Positions 22,577 to 32,455 of a stretch of 45,135 nucleotides of DNA are shown one piece after another (the stretch's first letter is position 1; each line of letters starts with the position of its first letter). The notes below the pieces were generated by a model. That model saw only the letters and a list, made by a program, of their open reading frames with translations, was not told where the DNA came from and did not search any database. This DNA comes from Spongospora subterranea (Eukaryota; Endomyxa; Phytomyxea; Plasmodiophorida; Plasmodiophoridae). The DNA lies in the NCBI GenBank assembly GCA_900404475.1, contig OUQQ01000212.1, forward strand, positions 1-45,135. The letters run 5' to 3'. A program made the position numbers and the translations under genes.

Positions 22577-23260
22577 ATGGTGAAGGCTAGCATGAAGACC
22601 TGCTCCCGCAACACCCAGCTGTCCAAGGGCGTCATGGCGCTATCCAGGACGGCCATGTTCAAGAAGTCCCATCGTTGGTCCACGAAGAAGGGCGCCGTCG
22701 CTCCCCAGGCGGCGAAACCCGAGCCAGTTGCGGCGGCCAAAGAGCCCCGTTTCTACTCGGCCGATCGGGTGATTAAGAAGCTCCCTAGCCGTCGTTCCAA
22801 GCAGAACCCAACCAAGCTCCGTTCCAGTATCACCCCCGGAACAGTTATGATCATGTTGGCCGGGCGGTTCAAGGGCAAACGCGTCGTCTTCGTGAAGCAG
22901 CTGAAATCCGGCCTGTTATTGGTCACCGGCCCATTCCATCTTAACGGTGTCCCGTTGCGTCGGGTGTCTCAGGCGTATGTCCTGGCCACCTCCACCAAAA
23001 TCGACATCGCCAACGTCGACGCATCCAAGGTCGACGACGCGTTCTTCGCCAAGTCCGAACAGGCGGCGACGAAGGAGTCCGACGAGTTCTTCGGCGCCGA
23101 GAAGGAGGAGAAGAAGGTCTCGTCAGAGACCAAAGCCATTCAGAAGGAGGTTGACGCCGCCGTTATGTCGTCTATCGGCAAGAACACCGTTATGAAATCA
23201 TACCTTCGTGCTCGGTTCAGCTTGACGAAAGGCCAGTTCCCGCATTTGATGAAGTTCTAA
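22577..23260 (+). CDS. RPL6: 60S ribosomal protein L6 (eL6)
   Basis: Structural protein of the large cytosolic ribosomal subunit, 227 aa from the ATG at 22577. The open frame extends back to 22481 through a TTG, but the ATG gives the family's N-terminus. Diagnostic blocks are KLRSSITPGTVMIMLAGRFK, GKRVVFVKQL, SGLLLVTGPFHLNGVPLRRV, then QAYVLATSTKIDI. The C-terminus is Lys/Glu-rich, ending FPHLMKF. No intron is seen in the coding part. The third-position C/G preference is stronger than in the neighbouring genes, as expected for high expression. RPL27 lies 1.3 kb downstream on the same strand. Confidence 0.95.
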   Translation: MVKASMKTCSRNTQLSKGVMALSRTAMFKKSHRWSTKKGAVAPQAAKPEPVAAAKEPRFYSADRVIKKLPSRRSKQNPTKLRSSITPGTVMIMLAGRFKGKRVVFVKQLKSGLLLVTGPFHLNGVPLRRVSQAYVLATSTKIDIANVDASKVDDAFFAKSEQAATKESDEFFGAEKEEKKVSSETKAIQKEVDAAVMSSIGKNTVMKSYLRARFSLTKGQFPHLMKF

Positions 23261-23570
23261 TCATCGACATTCGGGAATTAATCACAACTTATATCATCGT
23301 CTCGCTAAAAATACAAACCGCTTTATCTCTATAACAAATCAATCAATAGATTTCACGACTTTGGGTTTCAGTGGATATCTGTGGGAGAAGTGATAGGATT
23401 GGGGGCGGAAGGGGATGGCGATAGCAAATATCTGTCCGATTATTGAGCAGCGATCGGCTGTACCCAGTTGATCGATGTATTATCTTCTCCCTTGGGCACA
23501 CGCTTCTCACCTTCTTCATTGTTCCTGGATCGGCATTGCCTTCAAACCACACAATCGCGTATCTGATTCA

Positions 23571-23599
23571 CGAGAGAGAGAGAGAGGGAGACAGAGACT
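23571..23599. repeat. GA-rich microsatellite
   Basis: CGAGAGAGAGAGAGAGGGAG and the following bases, between RPL6 and the small protein gene. Intergenic low-complexity sequence. Confidence 0.7.
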
Positions 23600-23757
23600 G
23601 ATCAACAAATAGCGGTTTTCATCAACAAGTTTGAGATCGTCTCCTTTACCATATCCCGAAAAATATGAACAGTCCGTTTCGCCATCTCGATCGCGATGGT
23701 CAATCTGATTGGGGTTTATTGTGAACAGGAGGGAAAGGTGCAGCACCTCAGTCCGCT

Positions 23758-23946
23758 ATGGCGCCCGCTCCAAGTAAAGCGGGAGCAGTTGCCCCAAAAT
23801 CGGCCCATCAGGCGCCGGCATCGGCCCCAGCGCCATCGCGATCCAACGTCCCTGTCCCTGTGCACAAAGGCAACCCTCGTCCCGTTGCCAAACACGCTGT
23901 CGACTCGGACGATGGCGATAATGAGTCTGGGGACGCATCGGATTGA
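23758..23946 (+). CDS. possible small Ala/Pro-rich protein with acidic tail
   Basis: ATG-started frame of 62 codons between the two ribosomal protein genes: Ala/Pro/Ser/Lys-rich, low complexity, ending in DSDDGDNESGDASD. The same frame is open upstream into GGKGAAPQSA, so the real start may be in an upstream exon (an ATG at 23665 is a candidate, but its join would need an unusually short intron). The flanks 23261-23757 and 23947-24507 hold no other supported gene. Composition may mislead, and transcription is not shown. Confidence 0.35.
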   Translation: MAPAPSKAGAVAPKSAHQAPASAPAPSRSNVPVPVHKGNPRPVAKHAVDSDDGDNESGDASD

Positions 23947-24507
23947 GTTCCTGTTCCCATTCTCGATAACAAAAACCCCTTAAAACGACTCGAAATCGAT
24001 CACCCCCAATAAACTACATGTCGTTTAATGCTGTGGGATATCGTAGGTCATTTATGATGGCGCTATCAATGGGAGCCCTCTCGTTATTATGTACATCTTA
24101 TATTGCGACCGTTCTGCGGATTTGATTTTTTTCAAATCTGGTTGGCGATCTCCTGATCGACCTGATAACACAAGTTTGCTCTGGGCGATGACCGTGGACG
24201 AGAATTGTGACGCGGTGACTTTAACAGGATCGTGTTGGTTTCAAAGGGGGATACCCTGTGGGGTTTGGCACATCATCGACATCTACGAGTGGACTAGGAG
24301 GAACAACCAGACCATAGACTGATGAGATCATGAGAATATGTCAGGGGATTATCACCTGTGCCCTTGGCGATCAACTAGGGATATGGCCATGAGTACGGTG
24401 AAACAACTTGACAGACTATCGATGGTCAAATAAAAACATCACGATCAATACAAATAGTTTTTTGATTAACGACGGAAAAATGTGATCTGTTTTATAGGGG
24501 TGGTGCC
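23947..24507. other. intergenic region, RPL27 upstream
   Basis: A 77-codon frame at 24089-24322 has no recognisable feature. Otherwise nothing seen until the RPL27 motif pair. Confidence 0.45.
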
Positions 24508-24552
24508 CTAATATAGTGTCGCCATGGTCCTGAAAGTCCGTCACGGTGTCCG
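24508..24552 (+). promoter_or_regulatory. conserved ribosomal-protein-gene motif pair (RPL27 copy)
   Basis: CTAATATAGTG (24508-24518) and AAGTCCGTCACGGTGTCCG (24534-24552), 56 bases before the RPL27 ATG. The motifs match the RPL6 copy with one difference each. The spacing between them is 15 bases here and 8 at RPL6. Confidence 0.65.
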
Positions 24553-24607
24553 CCTCTTTATCATCCATTAAATCCCTCGTATTGGGCATCGTGACCGGCC
24601 AATCGCC

Positions 24608-25094
24608 ATGGGTAAATTGTGAGTCAAGTTCGCCCTCCCCCGTATTTCCGCTCATCCGCTCATTTCCTCGTCTGATTTTCAGTATCAAATCGAAGAAGGT
24701 CGTGATCGTCCTGTCAGGTCGATATGCCGGTTGCAAGGCGGTCGTCGTGAAAACCTTCGACGACGGCCATCAGAAGCGCAAATTCGGCCACGCTTTGGTC
24801 GTGGGCATCTCCAAGCACCCGCAGAAAGTGACCAAGACCATGTCGAAGAAGAAGATCCTGAAACGCTCCAAGATCAAACCGTTCGTGAAATACATCAACT
24901 ACCAGCACGTTATGCCGACCCGTTATACGGTCGACATGGACGTCAGCACCATGGTGACGCCAACGGCCATGGAGTCGGCCAGCACCCGGATCGCCGCCCG
25001 CAAGGCCATCAAGGCCAAGTTCGAGGAGCGATACATGAAGGGATCCAAACCCCAATCCGGTGTCAACTGGTTCTTCAAGAAGCTCCGATTCTGA
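24608..25094 (+). CDS. RPL27: 60S ribosomal protein L27 (eL27), 2 exons
   Basis: Large-subunit ribosomal protein, 140 aa (family usually ~136). Exon 1 (24608-24618) codes for only Met-Gly-Lys plus two bases of Phe. The 64-nt intron (GTGAGT...TTCAG) is followed by exon 2 (24683-25094). An intron just after the start codon is typical of ribosomal protein genes. Diagnostic blocks: KVVIVLSGRYAGCKAVVVK, SKKKILKRSKIKPFVKYINY, HVMPTRYTVD, AKFEERY and the end WFFKKLRF. The conserved KOW-type N-terminus is intact. The antisense frame 24714-25133 (139 codons) is only its shadow. Confidence 0.96.
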
Positions 25095-25268
25095 TCTAAA
25101 ACACATTCCCACAAACCCCATTCTCATATACAACCGTTGATCCTCCTCATTAGCTTTGTATTAAGTCGTTGTTGTCGGGACCTCTATAAAACTGTCTCGA
25201 TCGCCCTCAGTACCTTGATTGATTTTACCCAATCTGTCCCTTCATCGCGAACCGACGTCTCTCTGACA

Positions 25269-26743
25269 ATGGATCTAGCTCGTGTATTATACGATGATAT
25301 CAACAGTATCGGTATCGGGCGCCAATTCCCTATGTAGATTGCGATTTTAAGGGGGCGGTGATTACATCATCTTAGGCGTCGAACACTTTTTTGAAATGGC
25401 CCGCAATGCCTGCGACCTCTCCGTAGACAGTTTCGAACAATTCCATGTGCGATAGAACATCATCCTGGCTCATACCATAAATCCCAAATCGTTGATGTTC
25501 AGAGCGATTTTCGTGGACGAACCCATATCGGCCTGGGCGAGTTCGCCGAGCTGGTGATGTCGTTCCTGTCGGAGCAGAATATGATGGATCTGATGAATCT
25601 GGCCGCCGATGAACACAGTTTGGTGTTTTTGATTTCTGTCCACGACCTGATAGTGACAGGTGTGTCCCGAACAGATAAATTGCTGAGGAGTCGCGTCACG
25701 GTTGAATGGTAAAGCCCACTCCCGGGGGACGATTGTACGCGCTCAATCGCCTTCAGGATCGATTTGATCGACTCGATATTCGACGAGCTGGATTTCGGTA
25801 TGAGTTTCCATCATAGTTGTAATGGTATGGCGATCGGAGAGGCGACTGCCAACGATGATCTGAGCGTTGGCCATCAGAGGTGGCGATACTGGCGCTGATC
25901 ATCGGAGGTGGCCAGATCAAGTACTGGGCCGACGCCAGACAGAGCGCCATGAAGTTGATGGGTTCGACGCGCCATAACAACGGTTTGGGCGACTCCTTCC
26001 CCATCTCAACGGGTTCATTGAGTGTCGCTCGGGTTCTAACCCTCCATCGACAGACCCCGAACCCCGATTGACGAAACGGTGCTTGAAGAACCTGATGAGC
26101 GATCTGGGGTTCACAATCGAATCCGTTCGGCGATTCGAGCAGATGGTGAAGTCGCTGTCGAGACGATGGCATGATGCTGGGTTTGGTAAGGAATACCGCC
26201 CGCTCTTGGGACAAACGCGATTGACCTCGCTATAAAATCAGGGGACCAATCGATAGCTCAACTAGCTATGTCCAGATCTTGTTTGAACATATCGAATAAC
26301 GTCTCATCGTCACTAATATCAAGTTGTGGTTTCGGTCGATATCGACCCCCTTCGTGATCTGCTGATTAACGTGGGGGTGTTTGTTCGCAGAGCTGAAGGT
26401 GTTCCTGAGTGAAATACTGATCGGTCGCGATCTGGTATTCCCAATCCCAGACACGGAGGGATACGCTCTGGCATTATTCAAGCGATCGTTGACGATATTT
26501 CAACAATTCAGCAAGGCGGTCGCCTATCGTATCGGGTACTGGAGCACCGAATCGCTGCTCAACGACCCCATATTCATCTACGTTGCCAACGTTATCATCA
26601 ACTACGAGTGTTTAGGGAGCGAGGTCGTCGCGGCGGTCGATTCCGCATTCGCATCCCAGATCGAATACGGCCTGATGTTCGCCAGCCGCCACCAAACCGT
26701 AGATCAGCTCGTTTCGAACGCTAAATGGACCCCCTATCAATAA
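25269..26743 (+). CDS. unknown protein, 8 exons, ~319 aa
   Basis: Exons proposed: 25269-25311, 25376-25446, 25503-25708, 25757-25797, 25878-25961, 26054-26185, 26324-26353, 26391-26743. All seven introns are GT-AG and every phase joins without a stop, which is strong evidence for a real gene although no family was recognised. The sixth intron is the least sure, and a small exon could hide in it. The protein is mainly helical in look and mixed in composition. There is a hydrophobic stretch (EVAILALIIGGGQ) in the middle but no signal peptide. The C-terminal 120 residues (from QLKVFLSEIL to WTPYQ) are the longest uninterrupted exon. Confidence 0.6.
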
Positions 26744-26928
26744 AATCCCAACCGCCAACAATCCTTGACGTCACGGTTGATTGGTACCATGGGCGAATTG
26801 AAACGGATTCACCACCCATGAGTCAACTGCTGTTGGAAAATTGGTGATTCAACGCTCGATTTAGGGAATCTTGTGAACTCAGAAAGCGTTCATTCCTGAA
26901 AGATTTATCGATAACGAACGTTTAAAAG

Positions 26929-27361
26929 ATGATGAAATTATTGGTGGTGATGATTGTTATTCTGTCGATATTGGGCCAGATAGCGTACGCTGGGAATATT
27001 GAGATGGATTTAGAGGTAAATGAGGGTGTCTGGATGATGATGTGGGTTATTGGGAACTGATCGGTTGATGACGACAGCACGGCGATGGGCATATCGATCA
27101 TCATCATGAGAGTTATGGTAAGGATTAGCGACCCTCACCGTTTGACTTGCGGCAGGAATTTATCGGCGTGTTTGATCAGGTGACGGCCACGAACACCACG
27201 GACATCACCACGACCACGATGATCATGAAGAAGACGAAGACTATGGACATCATGGGCACCACGGACACCATGGTCATCACGGTCAGATTCTGATCAGTTT
27301 TGAACTACTGTTCGCTGATATAGTTCCCAACAGGTCACTGAAAATAGGGCAAATAGCTTAA
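26929..27361 (+). CDS. secreted Gly/His-rich protein, probable metal binding, 3 exons
   Basis: Exons 26929-27015, 27078-27117 and 27180-27361 give 102 aa. Two adjacent ATGs start a clear signal peptide (MMKLLVVMIVILSILGQIAYA). The mature part is dominated by His with Gly, Asp and Glu: HGDGHIDHHHESYGDGHEHH, then an Asp/Glu-His run and about five Gly-His-His repeats, ending in a short hydrophobic tail. About a third of mature residues are His. Proteins like this bind Zn, Cu or Ni outside cells or in the secretory pathway. The true role is unknown. The first and second introns are short and canonical. The His content resembles the tail of the gene at 2-250, but this may be only composition. Confidence 0.65.
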
Positions 27362-28348
27362 ATGATCAGCCAAATAAACTTCAATGTTCTGGTGCTGTCA
27401 CTATGATACGTTTGTTTCGTCTCCAGCTAACATTTCAAGCAGACTTGGAACTGGTAACTGATGGTCGTTGGCCATATCTCAAGAGCGGACATAGACCGGT
27501 GGAGTAATGTGTAGGTTTATCAGGTGCATGTGTGATATCAAGAGAAATTTGACATGGTGACCACGATCGATACCAAGCACCCCACCGATATTAGTCCATT
27601 GTTTCAGCAGTAATTGTCGATAACGTGAGTACATTGAAGATAAGGTCTGGGATGCCGATAACGTGATTGAAGATGTGGCCTTGGTTGTGTATTGGAGCTA
27701 GATGTGATCAGCACAGGCGGGAACAGCATCTGTTCAACTATTTCAATGAACATATTGATCAATAAGAATGTTGAGGAATCGGTTGAGGCAGCTGTTATAG
27801 ATTTGGGGACAATCAGTCCCGTTTTGGCCATGATGGGATCGTCGCTTGCAGGGAATGAAAATTCATCCTCCAGATGTGTTAGGAACTGCGCCCGAATCTG
27901 TCCTAACCCGATCTCGACTGATTCCATTACGACAAACCAACCTAGCCCTTACAAATCACTATTTATCTAACGACAATCAATTTCCCGGTTCAGATATAAT
28001 TTGTCTTAAACTCAGATTTCCCTGTCAATATTCAACTCGTCGGAAACCCCATGATTTGACACTCAATTTTGTTTGAGAATCTGTTATAACGAGGTTGAAA
28101 CCTGATAAATGTCCTATCATTCTCCAACTTTCCAAGACCAGGAACGACTGTAGTTAGGCGAGAATATGTAAATCAAAGTGGAGACTGTTGGAATTCGATT
28201 TCCAGTTCGCGCTCTTGCTTCCATGACCAATCAGGATGATTTGCCTTCGACGACCTGCGCCTGGGCAATAACTGATTATGAACAGCAAGGTCGTCGAGAT
28301 CACCATGTCGTATCGCTTCCACTCTTCGGAGTGTGTACTCGCATGATC

Positions 28349-28457
28349 CAGCGGTTGCTCAGGCAAGCGTGAAGGTGCGTTTACCCGGGCGCGGTAGTTC
28401 ATGGCATACTACCGCGCCCTGGTAAACGCACTGCCACATTTGCGAGAGCAACCGCTG
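28349..28457. repeat. long hairpin / inverted repeat
   Basis: The left arm (28349-28398: CAGCGGTTGCTC, then GTGCGTTTACC and GCGCGGTAGT) is reversed and complemented in the right arm (28407-28457) around a loop of ~8 bases. The inner 24 bases pair with one mismatch; the outer part pairs with a few mismatches and small gaps. It lies in gene-free sequence. It could be a foldback element, a structured RNA or a breakpoint scar. Confidence 0.8.
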
Positions 28458-28849
28458 AACAATTCAGCTACGAAGTTTCGAGGATTCCGAAAATGGATGC
28501 GACGAACTGGTCACATTAGAGACCATGCTGTTCGTGATCAGTGTTCGCCCAACGCAGGTCTTGAAAGGTAATTCACCCTGATCGGGCATGGACTTACGAA
28601 CGCCTTAATCTACATGTAACTACCGGTCAGAGAGACGCCATTGTGTGTTCGGCCGAACCTTTCAGCTGTAATCCTAATTCAAGAGAACCGTTCACATTCA
28701 AGCGGTTTGACGAATGAATTATTAGATTTGATTCCACTGTTCAACATCCTGGATGATTCGACACACCAGTCATATGTATGTTACCAACGTCGCAACAGTG
28801 AATGAAACACAAAATACAACACGAAGAGTCTACAAGAACATTCTAACTG

Positions 28850-28976
28850 TTACGCTTCACACTGATACGGTTACGCTTCACACTGATACGGTTACGCTTC
28901 ACACTGATTACGGTTACGCCTCACACTGATACGGTTACGCTTCACACTGATACGGTTGAGCGGCACACTGATGTGA
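28850..28976. repeat. 21-bp minisatellite, about six copies
   Basis: Unit TTACGCTTCACACTGATACG plus G, in copies at 28850, 28871, 28892 (22 nt, one T inserted), 28914 (one C change), 28935 and a degenerate copy at 28956. Copies 1, 2 and 5 are identical, so expansion is recent or homogenised. There are no spacers, so it is not a CRISPR array. Confidence 0.9.
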
Positions 28977-29599
28977 ACATCATAGGAGTACCCGATATCG
29001 ATTACAGTGACAGTACCTCAAAGGGACTCAGCCATTGGTGTTGTTGATTTCAGAACGTCCCATATTTTTCTCTAGATACAAGATATTCCCTTTCCGTTTA
29101 GTCAGATTCATGACATTTGTTGTGGATAAAATCAATCCAATACGTGGCTCTAAATAAAGGTTCGTTACTCAGTGATTTTGATCACCAAAGTAGCTTCATC
29201 GGCTGATTCGTGGATTTACTGACGACGTCGACCCTCGATATTCAATCCGACAAAGAAACAACGTTAATCTTGAACTACTACTTCCCGTTTTTCCATTTAC
29301 AGTAGTCTCACTTCCTCACTAAGCAAACCCGTTTTCCGATCACAGATATAACAAAAATAACGTGATTTTGTCATATGTATTTTACAATGGAGTTGCAGTG
29401 CATCGACGAAATGCAAAAGGGTCACCCGCGTGGAGCCAAAATTTATATCCATAGTCCATAGATACACAAGGTACCGACTGGTGTAAAGTGCCAGCACTGG
29501 GAATGTAACGGACCCTGACGGCCCGGGCACCAGACCTGCGAAGGGGGGATTTGTGCTTTGCCGGAACAGGGAAAACGACGTCGGTTTACCATCTATACG

Positions 29600-31078
29600 A
29601 TGGCAGATCCCATATTCGACATTATCTTCGGCTCGTCATCAGCAGAGGAAGACGTTAAACGTTGGATCTCAGAAGGATTCGTATTTTCCAGTTCGATCCC
29701 ATGGGGGCTTCGTCAAACCTATGGTGGACCCTGTGCGGTTTTAGCCCCCGTTCAAGCTTTCATCATTGCAGATCTGGTATCAGTTTTTTATGCATTAATA
29801 TGGCAATTTTTTTGAGCAATTGTTTAATACGAGAATTTTTGTAGTTGACAAAAAGTTTAATGCCGGATCCTACAGTTGATGAATGTCAATCCAGCTTAGT
29901 GGAAGCCATATCATTTATGCTATGGAGGGCACGTCCTGATTTCAATGCCCCTGCTTGTTTCCGAAACACCTCGTATGCTTCTCTGGACTCCTTAAAAGCA
30001 GATCTAGCAAGTTATAATTTAAGCACGAGTGGTGCTGTAGTTGAATTTGTTCGTGGGCTGATCAGTACCAGAACTGTAGAGGGCATAAAAAAGGAGTTAG
30101 GTTTTACTATTTGTGTAATTCCATAATTTAACATGTCCAATTCAGTCTCAGCTTTGATAGCGATCCATTCGTCAGTCGTTTTGGTCATGGCACTCAAGAA
30201 CTTGTTAACCTATGCCTATTTGGCCGTGCGTTTTCTCACCTGTTTGACGGGAACCGATTTTTAGCTCCTAATATGGAAATATGTGGGGTTCCATGTCGCG
30301 GGCGTGTAGGCTTTTTGAGTCAGCTGGAAGTGCTTCAGTACCAGAAGGTAATCTCACATTTCGAACTTCATTTCATCACAAAGCAGTCTGGCTGATTTCA
30401 GGTCTTTAGGTTGGAAACTGGTGCCGATTTCCTGAATTGCCTATTTGGATTATTGCCAGTTCTACACATTATACAGTTTTGTTCGCCTTGGACCTAGATG
30501 TCGGCAAAATTAGCGATTGCCAAGTTCAGGAGCATCGTGCGGAAGCCGAGTTTTCCAAGTACGACCAATCGGAATCGGGGTTCATCTCTATCCAGGATTT
30601 GCCAGCGTTGCTCTGCAACTTAGGCCGTGACGACTTAACTACACCGGATCGCTTTAATCAACTCAAGGCAGCCGTTGACTCGGAAGGATGTGGTGTCGTG
30701 TTGTGGCCCCTTCTTTGGGAATCATTAAGACCAGGAGCCCAAGCTGACGGCCCTTGGGCTTGCATCGCGTGCACGTATCTTAATATTACAAATCAATCTG
30801 AATGCGAAATGTGTTCAACTCCAGCACCAGCCAGACCGCCAACTGTTCAAGAAAATGAGTCACCCGGACCAGATCAATTCCTACTCTATCATTATAATGG
30901 TATAGAGAACCATATTGGTGCACAAGCTCAATGCACTGAAGTGGCGGTGACGGTTATGGATACTGAGGGAATTCCACAAGGGCAGACTACCAATAGCGGT
31001 CTACGAGAGGTAATTCAGACAAGGTGGCATGGCGCCATTGTCGAATTCCCATCGGATCTTGTACCCAAAATAACATAA
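29600..31078 (+). CDS. MINDY3: MINDY-3/4-type deubiquitinase with inserted NZF zinc finger, 4 exons
   Basis: Cysteine protease that trims Lys48-linked ubiquitin chains. Exons 29600-29776, 29845-30095, 30146-30347 and 30410-31078 give 432 aa. The ATG at 29600 is used; the frame upstream has none. Domain signs: GGPCAVLAPVQAF with catalytic Cys45, FGHGTQELVNLCLFGRAF, LPIWIIASSTHYTVLFALD with catalytic His230, and an EF-hand-like stretch (FSKYDQSESGFISIQDLP) as in MINDY-3. A RanBP2/NZF-type zinc finger then follows at residues ~326-348 (WACIACTYLNITNQSECEMC), before the conserved C-terminus with FLLYHYNGIE and VIQTRW. Human MINDY-3 lacks this finger as far as I recall. MINDY-3 and its relatives differ mainly in regions hard to judge by eye, so the subfamily number is less sure than the family. 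Confidence 0.88.
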
Positions 31079-31096
31079 TGAATTTTCGTATTTGAA

Positions 31097-31778
31097 TCAG
31101 TCCTCTGATGTATTTGCTAGCGGGATTCGATACCGATCAGACATTTCATGAAGTACTTCTGACCATCGTTCTCCAAAACCCTGCAACTGTAGAAATCGAA
31201 CTTCGGCATTCTTTGTTTCAAATGAATCGGAGATGTTGATATCGAGTCTATGAGCTGGCTTATTATCACCCAGTCTTTCTGGCCATTCGACAAGACATAT
31301 CCCTGTGCAGTATCGTCCTTGTGAAATAACATCCAATAATCTGAATAAAGCGCACCTGTTCGAAACGACCTTTCCAGATCAAGAAAGCCAATACTATCTC
31401 GACTCGCCAATCTATATAGATCCATATGGTGTATCCTGTTCGATATTAGATATTCGATTGCTGCTGAAACCACCAACGTACGTGTTCCCTCCAAAGGTAT
31501 ATTGCATATCGAACACAAAAGTTGGTGAGGGCACTTCAAGTTCCGAAATTGAAGTATATGATTGAATGAACCTGGGAATATGATCAGACTTGCATCTATG
31601 TTGCTGGAACGGTTTCGCCATACGATCTTGCAAATTGGGTTTTCCCAGTACCAATTTTGCCAGATAGCATGATACAATCACCAGGCCGACATTTCTCAGC
31701 CAGAAACTTGGCTATGGCTCGAGTTTCCAACAGTGACGAAATATTGCAAGCCATGGAGACAGATTTTACTATTGACAT
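31097..31778 (-). CDS. tsaE: TsaE-family P-loop ATPase (tRNA t6A biosynthesis), 4 exons
   Basis: Exons 31778-31624, 31571-31482, 31435-31356 and 31302-31097, with introns of 46-53 nt, give 176 aa. Walker A is SGKIGTGKTQFAR. Then come the switch VPSPTFVFDMQY, HHMDLYRLASRDSIGFLDLE and the Walker-B-like GICLVEWPERLG, in the family order and spacing. TsaE is the ATPase partner of TsaB/TsaD in making N6-threonylcarbamoyladenosine (t6A) on ANN-decoding tRNAs. In eukaryotes it is expected, if present, in mitochondria or plastids. No clear targeting peptide is seen at this start, and an upstream exon is possible. It ends 18 bases from the 3' end of the convergent MINDY gene, so transcripts probably overlap. 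Confidence 0.9.
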
Positions 31779-32455
31779 ATCTGACCAGGAACAAAGCTCA
31801 CCCTAGACCAGGCTGAAAATGTGGAAGGCCTACCAGTACCAGGTGTTGGCCACCACGGAATGGGCAATACCGTAGCGTTGCGGATCTGCATAAAAACATT
31901 CAAATTGCTTGCAAATTTGGACATCACTTCTTCGGTTGTTATATATATTGTTCTCAGTCACGGTTTGAGAAGTATTTACAGATCGGTGGACGAAACCTCT
32001 CTATTGTCTGGAGTATCAACGGGGCCTGCGATTCTGGAACTCGGGTCCTTGATGTTCAAACAAGCATCGCACGATGTTTCCATACAAGAAGAGTTGTCAG
32101 CGAACACGTGCTGAGCGAACAATATGCTGATTTTATCGTTTTTGGCTGAGTTTTATACTACGTAAGTAAAGTTAAATCCTGCAATGATCTGGTCCATATT
32201 CTCGATCTTGCAAAGGTTTTTGTCCAGGTGTACAACAATCCTTTAGGGTCGCTGATGAAAGTAACCACCAAGCAAATAACCGAGCTCGCTCACAATTCAC
32301 AGTGCGTGCCAGCGACAAGTTGCTATCGCCTAAAATTCAGTCCAGACTGAACTAGTACTCGGCTAGCAAAATGTGATCGATCAGTCAACAACGACGAGAG
32401 ACGTAAGACAGCTCAACCTTTCATGAACAAATCGAAAACACGACGATCCTCATTG
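31779..32455. other. intergenic region, no gene seen
   Basis: A frame at 31821-32114 has no recognisable features. Nothing else found. Confidence 0.4.

Larger units (their letters stand above)
27362..29599. other. long gene-free region
   Basis: 2.2 kb without a supported gene. Frames at 27692-27970, 27846-28076 and 28178-28372 have no family features or plausible splicing. The region contains the hairpin at 28349-28457 and the minisatellite at 28850-28976, given separately. Confidence 0.5.

Noticed and set aside
24714..25133. 139-codon minus-strand frame
   Set aside because: It is the antisense shadow of the RPL27 second exon and has no features of its own.
28850..28976. possible CRISPR array
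   Set aside because: Units are directly adjacent with no spacers and the locus is eukaryotic; it is a minisatellite.
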